From the NCBI GenBank assembly GCA_003153915.1, contig PMBX01000031.1:1-12102 (forward strand): a DNA stretch of 12,102 nt, written 5' to 3'. The notes under the pieces are model-generated. The model saw nothing but the letters and a program-made list of their open reading frames with translations. It was not told the DNA's origin and made no database searches. Origin of the DNA: Phycisphaerales bacterium (GTDB taxonomy: Bacteria; Planctomycetota; Phycisphaerae; SM23-33). Positions within the stretch are counted from its first letter, which is position 1, and every line of letters starts with the position of its first letter. A program made the translations under genes and the position numbers. Below are positions 8,361 to 12,102 of the stretch, piece after piece.

Positions 8361-9584
8361 TCACGGGCGGGCGGCGCCGAGGAGCTGCTGGATTATCATG
8401 GGGCGGCCTTGGCGGAGGATGGCGATGTCGATTGTCTCCCCGGGCAGCAATGAGGCGACCACTAGTGTTAGTTCTGCCGCGCTGGGCGTGTCGTGACCGG
8501 CGATGGAGGTGATAACGTCTCCGACTTTCAGTTTCCCCGCGGTCTGGGCCATGGAACCCGCCAGCAGGCCCGTGACCATGACGCCGTTCTCGTCGGCCTG
8601 CATTCGGATGCCCAGGTGCGCCTTGGCGGAAGAGCCAGACCGCCTGATGTCCTGCGAGGCGACCCATTTTCGCCAGGCGGCCTCGATGTCCGTCAATTTT
8701 CTGCCCAGGGTCTTCTCCAAGGCCATCCGGCCCGTGGGATCCTGGGCGAAGGTCTCCTTGTAGGTTAGGTAGAAATCGCGGAGCTTGCCCTGGCGATACA
8801 GGAACAACAGGACCGATTGCGCCTGTAAGTAGCAGATTTCCGCCCGCTTCATGAAGGCGGCCTGGTCCATCGCCAGAAGTTCCGTCAGCGGGAGGGCCTT
8901 GCCTTCCTGGATGGCTTTGCGGACGGTGCTCAGGCTGGAGTCCGTCCGTATTTCCAACGTGCCTGCCTTGACCCGCGATTGTTGAAACAGCGTGGCCAGT
9001 CCCTCGGCCAGCCAGATGGCGTGATGCTGACCGGCCGCGGCCTGGTCCTGGTGATGGAGAGCGTGGGTGAATTCGTGGATCAGGACGTTGCTGAGGCTGA
9101 TGCTCATCAGCGTGTGCGTGGAGTACCGGTAGAAACCCAGGACCTTGGGATCGGGGCTGAGGCGCCGGAAGTCCGTCAACGTCGGCAGCAGGATGACTGG
9201 GTTCCATAGTTGCCCCCCGGCGAAGAGCATCTGACGTTCCATGTCGCAGTAGGCGCCCAGGACGGACATGACGTATCGGGAAGTCCGCTTGTCCAGCGCG
9301 GAGACGTATACCAGGTGCCGGCGGTCGTCGATCTGGAAACTGTAGCCCTCGCCAAGATTGCCGATCACAGCCGAGGCCATCGCCCTGGCCTCTTGTGCCA
9401 TCACGGCGGCGACGGCGGGCGCCGTCGCGGTACTGGTCGTTGCCGGCGCCGAGCGAGCCGCCAGTGGGGACGCTACAGCCAGCAGGACCGTCAACAGGGC
9501 GCGGCAGTGAAAACCCTGGCCTGGTCGGTCGCCGGCCTCCGGCCGTTGCTGGGGCATGTGCGGTTCATGGCTTGGCATGGACAC
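8361..9584 (-). CDS. Exported HEXXH metallopeptidase with C-terminal PDZ domain
   Basis: A 407-residue gluzincin-type zinc peptidase. The motif LIHEFTHALHH (HEXXH at 170-174) is followed by WLAEGLATLF, whose Glu194 is the likely third zinc ligand. The arrangement resembles the DUF1570/peptidase MA-like group common in planctomycetes. A hydrophobic stretch (~29-46, ALLTVLLAVASPLAARSA) looks like a signal peptide, but a long 28-residue lead precedes it. Residues ~322-404 form a PDZ domain, with LGI as the carboxylate-binding loop followed by AGKLKVGDVITSIAG. I infer periplasmic proteolysis; the substrate is unknown. The start is uncertain: GTG 9584 follows in-frame stops directly, while ATG 9578 or ATG 9557 are possible, and none has a clear ribosome binding site. 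The gene converges on the deacetylase and diverges from the CBM48 gene, so it is probably transcribed alone. Confidence 0.85.
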   Translation of the reverse strand: MSMPSHEPHMPQQRPEAGDRPGQGFHCRALLTVLLAVASPLAARSAPATTSTATAPAVAAVMAQEARAMASAVIGNLGEGYSFQIDDRRHLVYVSALDKRTSRYVMSVLGAYCDMERQMLFAGGQLWNPVILLPTLTDFRRLSPDPKVLGFYRYSTHTLMSISLSNVLIHEFTHALHHQDQAAAGQHHAIWLAEGLATLFQQSRVKAGTLEIRTDSSLSTVRKAIQEGKALPLTELLAMDQAAFMKRAEICYLQAQSVLLFLYRQGKLRDFYLTYKETFAQDPTGRMALEKTLGRKLTDIEAAWRKWVASQDIRRSGSSAKAHLGIRMQADENGVMVTGLLAGSMAQTAGKLKVGDVITSIAGHDTPSAAELTLVVASLLPGETIDIAILRQGRPMIIQQLLGAARP

Positions 9585-9637
9585 GGTTTATCATAGCACG
9601 CGGTTGGCTGCATGGAAAACCCCGTCCATTCTTCCTC

Positions 9638-9666
9638 TTGCCGCGGCGAGGGCGTAAGGCTATAAA
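9638..9666 (+). promoter_or_regulatory. Sigma-70-type promoter for the CBM48 gene
   Basis: TTGCCG (9638-9643) and TATAAA (9661-9666) are separated by exactly 17 bases. They match four and five of six consensus positions and lie about 70 bases before the ATG. An odd palindrome, AGCCGA-C-TCGGCT (9705-9717), lies between this promoter and the ribosome binding site and could be an operator or a short hairpin. Confidence 0.5.
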
Positions 9667-9736
9667 TACATCGGCTCGCCGGATCGGCCCGGCCCGTGCA
9701 TGTAAGCCGACTCGGCTCATCTATGAGGAACCCGTC

Positions 9737-10012
9737 ATGTTTGCCAAAGGCAGCAAGAAAGACACCGTGCGTTTTTCCATCCGTCCCGAGAACCACGCCA
9801 AGAAAATCCAATTGGTCGGCGACTTTAGCGGGTGGAAACCCATGGAGATGAAGAAACAGAAGGATGGTCAGTTTGTCGCCCTGGTTCCCCTGCCGCAGGG
9901 GACCTACGAATACAAGTTCATCGTCGATGGGCAATGGCGCGTGGACCCCGATAACAGCGCCTGGGCCTTGAATCCCTACGGAACGTTGAATTCCGTGGCC
10001 CAGGTCAGTTAA
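9737..10012 (+). CDS. Stand-alone CBM48 / AMPK-beta-like glycogen-binding protein
   Basis: A 91-residue protein made of one carbohydrate-binding module of the CBM48/isoamylase-N family. Diagnostic stretches are IQLVGDFSGWKP (Trp33), LPQGTYEYKFIVDGQWRVDP (Lys60, Trp67) and a closing NPYGTLNSV, in the same order as the glycogen-binding domain of AMPK beta. These aromatic and lysine positions bind glucan in characterised relatives. There is no signal peptide or catalytic domain, so it is likely a cytoplasmic adaptor to glycogen or starch-like glucan; its partner is unknown. I chose ATG 9737 because TGAGGAA ends six bases upstream. The open frame extends further back to 9395, but that stretch lies opposite the peptidase gene and looks non-coding. 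Confidence 0.87.
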   Translation: MFAKGSKKDTVRFSIRPENHAKKIQLVGDFSGWKPMEMKKQKDGQFVALVPLPQGTYEYKFIVDGQWRVDPDNSAWALNPYGTLNSVAQVS

Positions 10013-10039
10013 GGACTGTCCCGCCCGGTCATTGGGGTT

Positions 10040-10058
10040 TCGCTCGCAACGCGAGTGA
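10040..10058. other. Intergenic hairpin between CBM48 and repressor genes
   Basis: TCGCTCGC-AAC-GCGAGTGA forms an eight-pair stem (one G-U) in the 89-base convergent gap. There is no T tract on either strand, so it is at best a weak or bidirectional terminator. A smaller GGGC/GCCC hairpin follows at about 10067-10079. Confidence 0.3.
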
Positions 10059-10101
10059 GGGGCCTGGGGCTTTGCGCCCGCCAGGGTTTCGACGAGGCGG
10101 G

Positions 10102-10884
10102 CTACCTCAGCCGTTCAATGCGAATGATCGCCGGCCAAAGGCCTGTGACCTTCTCCCGGCCCAGCATTTCCGCGGGATACCGGCTATTTAGGGGCTGTAG
10201 GCGGAGCGTCGTATCGTCGTCGTGGTAGCATCGCTTGAACGTGGTGGCGCCCCCCTCAAGACGCACGAAACAGTCGTCACCACTTTGGGCGGTGGTATGA
10301 GGGGAAAAGACGACGATATCGCCATGGCGATAGCGCGGCTCCATGGAATCTCCCACCACGCGCACGGCGAAGGCTTGGGTGTCGTGTACATCCACGCAGC
10401 GGACGTACTCGTCGGCGACGTTGGAGGGATAGTCCAAATCGTTGAAATGTAGGGGATAATCCTCGCTGATTTTATTAATCAACGGAATGGCCCCACCCCC
10501 TGAGGGCGGCTTGTTGTCGGCTTGACACTGAAGACTCGCCGCCAGGCTTCCCATGCCTGGTTGTCCTTCCGGCAGATTCTTGGAGCGAAAGAGGAACTCC
10601 TTGAGCACGCCGCGGAGCTTGGCCAGTTCCGTTTCAAGCAGCTCGCGTTCATGTCGCACATCCAGCGGCGTACGCGCCAGGTGAGCCAGTCTCAGGAGTT
10701 CATCCGTCGGGAAGCCCAGCGCCCCCTCGATGGACTTCAATACCCCGTCGCTGGGAGGATTTTTGATCCGTCCCGTCTCGATGTTGGACAGGTACGGTTT
10801 GGAGATACCCACCCGCGCGGCAAGGTGATCCTGTGTCAGGCCAGCCTGTTCACGGTACTTGCGGATCAGTTCGCCTATACTCAT
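10102..10884 (-). CDS. XRE-family repressor with S24 (LexA/CI-like) domain
   Basis: A 260-residue two-domain regulator. Residues ~3-60 are an XRE helix-turn-helix (IRKYREQAGLTQDHLAARVG, then ISKPYLSNIETGR). A variable linker follows (~70-130). The C-terminal S24 peptidase-like domain has nucleophile Ser180 in VVGDSMEPRYRHGDIVVFSP and general base Lys217 in TTFKRC. LexA and CI use this Ser-Lys pair to cut themselves at an Ala-Gly bond. I see no Ala-Gly in the linker, and the place where it would be expected reads NKISEDYP, so self-cleavage is doubtful. The start is ATG 10884, with GGGGAG seven bases upstream; the longer TTG 10899 start would overlap that ribosome binding site. A well-placed promoter upstream overlaps a palindrome, which suggests autoregulation. 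It probably also controls the divergent HTH/ATPase genes, as in phage and integrative-element immunity modules. Confidence 0.9.
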   Translation of the reverse strand: MSIGELIRKYREQAGLTQDHLAARVGISKPYLSNIETGRIKNPPSDGVLKSIEGALGFPTDELLRLAHLARTPLDVRHERELLETELAKLRGVLKEFLFRSKNLPEGQPGMGSLAASLQCQADNKPPSGGGAIPLINKISEDYPLHFNDLDYPSNVADEYVRCVDVHDTQAFAVRVVGDSMEPRYRHGDIVVFSPHTTAQSGDDCFVRLEGGATTFKRCYHDDDTTLRLQPLNSRYPAEMLGREKVTGLWPAIIRIERLR

Positions 10885-10930
10885 GTCATTTCTCCCCAAA
10901 GATAAAGGCGCGGAGCTATCTTTGCCTTCA

Positions 10931-10960
10931 ATAATAGAGCGTAACAGATAATTCTGTTAA
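10931..10960 (-). promoter_or_regulatory. Promoter of the repressor gene
   Basis: On the minus strand, TTAACA (10960-10955) and TATTAT (10936-10931) are separated by 18 bases, each matching five of six consensus positions. Transcription would start near 10924, giving a leader of about 40 bases that contains the GGGGAG ribosome binding site. Confidence 0.6.
10942..10959. promoter_or_regulatory. Candidate operator TAACAG-N6-CTGTTA
   Basis: A perfect inverted repeat with six-base arms and a six-base spacer. It lies within the -35 and spacer of the repressor's own promoter, where bound repressor would block polymerase. The half-site TAACAG recurs at 11081-11086, with a near match inverted at 11115-11120. 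Assignment to this repressor is inference from position. Confidence 0.5.
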
Positions 10961-10988
10961 CAATCAATAAGATATGATGAATATTTTA

Positions 10989-11016
10989 TTGACAATAGAC
11001 ATTATCTTGTTATCAT
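10989..11016 (+). promoter_or_regulatory. Divergent rightward promoter
   Basis: A perfect TTGACA (10989-10994) and TATCAT (11011-11016, five of six) lie 16 bases apart. The promoter faces the HTH/ATPase genes and would give a leader of roughly 260 bases before ATG 11284. It is flanked by TTATC words and the palindrome at 11016-11027. Confidence 0.55.
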
Positions 11017-11027
11017 ATCGTACGATA
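11016..11027. promoter_or_regulatory. 12-bp perfect palindrome TATCGTACGATA
   Basis: The palindrome begins at the last base of the rightward -10 and covers the expected transcription start, a classic repressor position. Its sequence differs from the TAACAG operator, so it could serve a second regulator, possibly the HTH protein encoded downstream. Confidence 0.4.
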
Positions 11028-11080
11028 AGTTTACTTAGTTAAATACAAAGGTGTTTATCTGCCGATACAACCATTCGTTT

Positions 11081-11120
11081 TAACAGCACGCCAAATATTT
11101 TGTCAGGCTCGGTGCTGTAA
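11081..11120. repeat. Spaced inverted repeat TAACAGCAC / GTGCTGTAA
   Basis: ACAGCAC (11083-11089) and GTGCTGT (11112-11118) are perfectly complementary across 22 bases. As DNA the outer parts repeat the TAACAG half-site of the operator at 10942; as RNA they would form a seven-pair stem with an inner GCC/GGC. The sequence does not decide between the two readings. Confidence 0.35.
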
Positions 11121-11198
11121 CATCATATTTATAAAGCAGTTATAGGCTTTTATTATGAGTCAGAAGCTATTGAATATTTAGGGATGATGGGGAGAACG

Positions 11199-11278
11199 GC
11201 CACTTTGAAGGCCAAATCCAGGCAACGGGGTGTTGCCGGGCCTCAAGGGGTGACCTCCCATAGAGTGGCTTTGGAGGT
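11199..11278 (+). promoter_or_regulatory. Structured leader that may mask the ribosome binding site
   Basis: Several compatible pairings can be drawn: GCCACT (11199-11204) with AGTGGC (11264-11269); AGGCC (11209-11213) with GGCCT (11239-11243), enclosing GGCAAC (11221-11226) with GTTGCC (11232-11237). A competing pairing is ACCTCC (11253-11258) with GGAGGT (11273-11278), the Shine-Dalgarno of the HTH gene. The ACCTCC/GGAGGT and GCCACT/AGTGGC helices cannot be nested, because the second arm of the latter falls inside the loop of the former; they read as alternative states or a pseudoknot. I recognise no known riboswitch class. Confidence 0.4.
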
Positions 11279-11280
11279 GG
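11273..11280 (+). promoter_or_regulatory. Strong Shine-Dalgarno GGAGGTGG for the HTH gene
   Basis: GGAGGT ends five bases before ATG 11284. It is one of the strongest ribosome binding sites in the window and fixes this start. Its complement ACCTCC lies 14 bases upstream. Confidence 0.65.
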
Positions 11281-11283
11281 ACG

Positions 11284-11760
11284 ATGCCATTAAGTTTTAA
11301 AGAAAGCATTTGTCGCGTCAGGAGAATGCCCAAAGACAGTGCGGTCCTTGCCGGCAGGGCGGAGCTACTGGCGCCGGGAGATCGGGATTTGGTCGAGGCC
11401 GTTCTGGTCAACGGGCAATCCGTAAGTAACTTGGCCCGTATCATGGGGCTCACGCCGCGCGCGGTTCGTAGCAAGATACGTCGCTTGAGTCAATATCTGA
11501 TCAGCCGGCGGTTCCTGGATGCCGTTCGCGCGATTCCATACCTGCCCCCCGGAGAGGCCATACTGGCCCGACTTCACTTTTGCTCATGCCTGACCCAGGC
11601 CCAGTTGTGTGGGCGATTGAGAGTGTCCCCTCACAACTTGCGGCGGCGTCTGGACCGAGTGACCGCCCAGATCGCCACGATCAATAAGATCCGACTCGCC
11701 GCCCAATGGGAACCTCAATCAGGGAACTGGCGCGGCGATGGCTCTGTGGAGGACCAATAG
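11284..11760 (+). CDS. Twin helix-turn-helix DNA-binding protein (sigma region 4-like)
   Basis: A small basic 158-residue cytoplasmic protein with no membrane segment or signal. Residues ~34-72 (DRDLVEAVLVNGQSVSNLARIMGL, then TPRAVRSKIRRLSQYL) look like a sigma-70 region 4/LuxR-type helix-turn-helix. A second helix-turn-helix is likely at ~103-126 (LTQAQLCGRLRVSPHNLRRRLDRV). There is no sigma region 2, so it is unlikely to be a full sigma factor; an anti-repressor, activator or DNA-targeting subunit is more likely. I do not recognise a named family with confidence. The start follows a near-ideal Shine-Dalgarno. The ATPase gene begins three bases after the stop, so the two are co-translated or at least co-transcribed. 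It lies downstream of the divergent AT-rich control region shared with the S24 repressor, which points to a regulated cassette. Confidence 0.75.
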   Translation: MPLSFKESICRVRRMPKDSAVLAGRAELLAPGDRDLVEAVLVNGQSVSNLARIMGLTPRAVRSKIRRLSQYLISRRFLDAVRAIPYLPPGEAILARLHFCSCLTQAQLCGRLRVSPHNLRRRLDRVTAQIATINKIRLAAQWEPQSGNWRGDGSVEDQ

Positions 11761-11763
11761 CCC

Positions 11764-12102
11764 TTGGATGCGGAATTTGACGGACACGAAAAACGGGCGG
11801 CGAGAGAAGTCTCTCCGTGGCGCAGTAGAGTCAGCGCGAAGGTGAATCGCTCGGTGGGTGTGGATAGTCTTGCCGGGCACGTGGCGACAATGTTCGGACT
11901 ATCGGGCGAGCACGTGGAGGTGCTCTACGATGGTTTGGAGGTATGCATCGAGCCTGGCCAGATCGTCGTAGTCACGGGTCCGTCCGGCGCGGGCAAATCC
12001 GTCCTGCTTCGGCAGGTCGCCGGCAACGTGGATTTGCGCGAATTGTCCGCCGGCGGTGAAGATCAGAATGCCTTTAGGCGTCTCGCCGAACGGAAACGAT
12101 TT
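11764..12102 (+). CDS. ABC-class ATPase, N-terminal part (3' truncated)
   Basis: The frame runs from TTG 11764, three bases after the upstream stop, to the window edge without a stop (113 codons). GGAGGA at 11748-11753 sits ten bases upstream, and an in-frame TAG just before leaves TTG as the first possible start. After a charged ~30-residue lead comes VEVLYDGLEVCIEPGQIVVV and the Walker A loop TGPSGAGKSVLLRQVAG (Lys near residue 79). The layout with GQIVVVTGPSGAGKS is typical of ABC ATPase domains. No Q-loop, signature or Walker B is reached before the cut. It is not obviously a transporter subunit: the long N-terminal extension and pairing with a DNA-binding protein and repressor are unusual for one. 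It could be an ABC ATPase fused to another domain, such as the ATPase-acetyltransferase proteins of COG2401, but that is a guess. The missing C-terminus decides its role. Confidence 0.75.
   Translation, partial: MDAEFDGHEKRAAREVSPWRSRVSAKVNRSVGVDSLAGHVATMFGLSGEHVEVLYDGLEVCIEPGQIVVVTGPSGAGKSVLLRQVAGNVDLRELSAGGEDQNAFRRLAERKRF

Noticed and set aside
9395..9736. Upstream extension of the CBM48 reading frame
   Set aside because: Low-complexity, Arg/Pro-rich translation opposite the peptidase gene; the Shine-Dalgarno and homology begin at 9737.
10974..11042. 22-codon ORF on the plus strand encoding a hydrophobic peptide
   Set aside because: No ribosome binding site, and it lies across the rightward promoter and palindrome; it is expected by chance in AT-rich DNA.
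11128..11156. Alternative rightward promoter TTTATA-N17-TATTAT
   Set aside because: Good -10 but only three of six -35 positions; the TTGACA promoter upstream is much stronger. Still possible as a secondary start.
11155..11181. Eight-codon mini-ORF MSQKLLNI as a leader peptide
   Set aside because: No Shine-Dalgarno and no regulatory codon pattern; too short to support.
1..12102. tRNA, rRNA, CRISPR arrays, insertion sequences, integrase or attachment sites
   Set aside because: Looked for on both strands; no repeat arrays, cloverleaf, transposase motifs or paired direct repeats were found.

Overview
The window looks like chromosomal DNA from a GC-rich, Gram-negative-type bacterium. Planctomycetota (Phycisphaerae-like) is my best guess. 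It rests on the exosortase-EpsI fusion with a large TPR protein, a PDZ-tailed HEXXH peptidase, and a repressor whose sensor domain resembles planctomycete S24 regulators as I remember them. This is inference from protein style, not from a database hit.

Left part (1-901): the 3' part of a Spy/CpxP-like helical repeat protein, followed by a strong intrinsic terminator. Positions 902-1132 are a leader region with no gene.

Centre (1133-8340): a compact three-gene operon for envelope polysaccharide or protein sorting. It encodes an exosortase fused to an EpsI domain, a 1533-residue membrane-anchored TPR protein, and a polysaccharide deacetylase of the type found in exosortase loci. The last two overlap by four bases. 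The exosortase would cleave and transfer C-terminally tagged secreted proteins, the TPR protein would scaffold or secrete, and the deacetylase would modify the exopolysaccharide. No sorted substrate protein or glycosyltransferase lies in the window.

A convergent gene (8361-9584, minus) encodes an exported HEXXH metallopeptidase with a PDZ domain. Divergent from it is a small stand-alone glycogen-binding (CBM48/AMPK-beta-like) protein (9737-10012) with a recognisable promoter.

Right part (10102-12102): a different kind of region. A phage-type repressor (XRE HTH plus S24 Ser-Lys domain) reads left. A strikingly AT-rich divergent control region (about 30% GC over 10921-11160) carries promoters on both strands, palindromes and clustered GATAA words. 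Reading right are a GC-rich leader predicted to fold over its own ribosome binding site, a twin helix-turn-helix protein, and the start of an ABC-class ATPase cut by the window end. This resembles a repressor-controlled accessory cassette and is the best candidate for an undescribed system, but its effector end lies outside the window.
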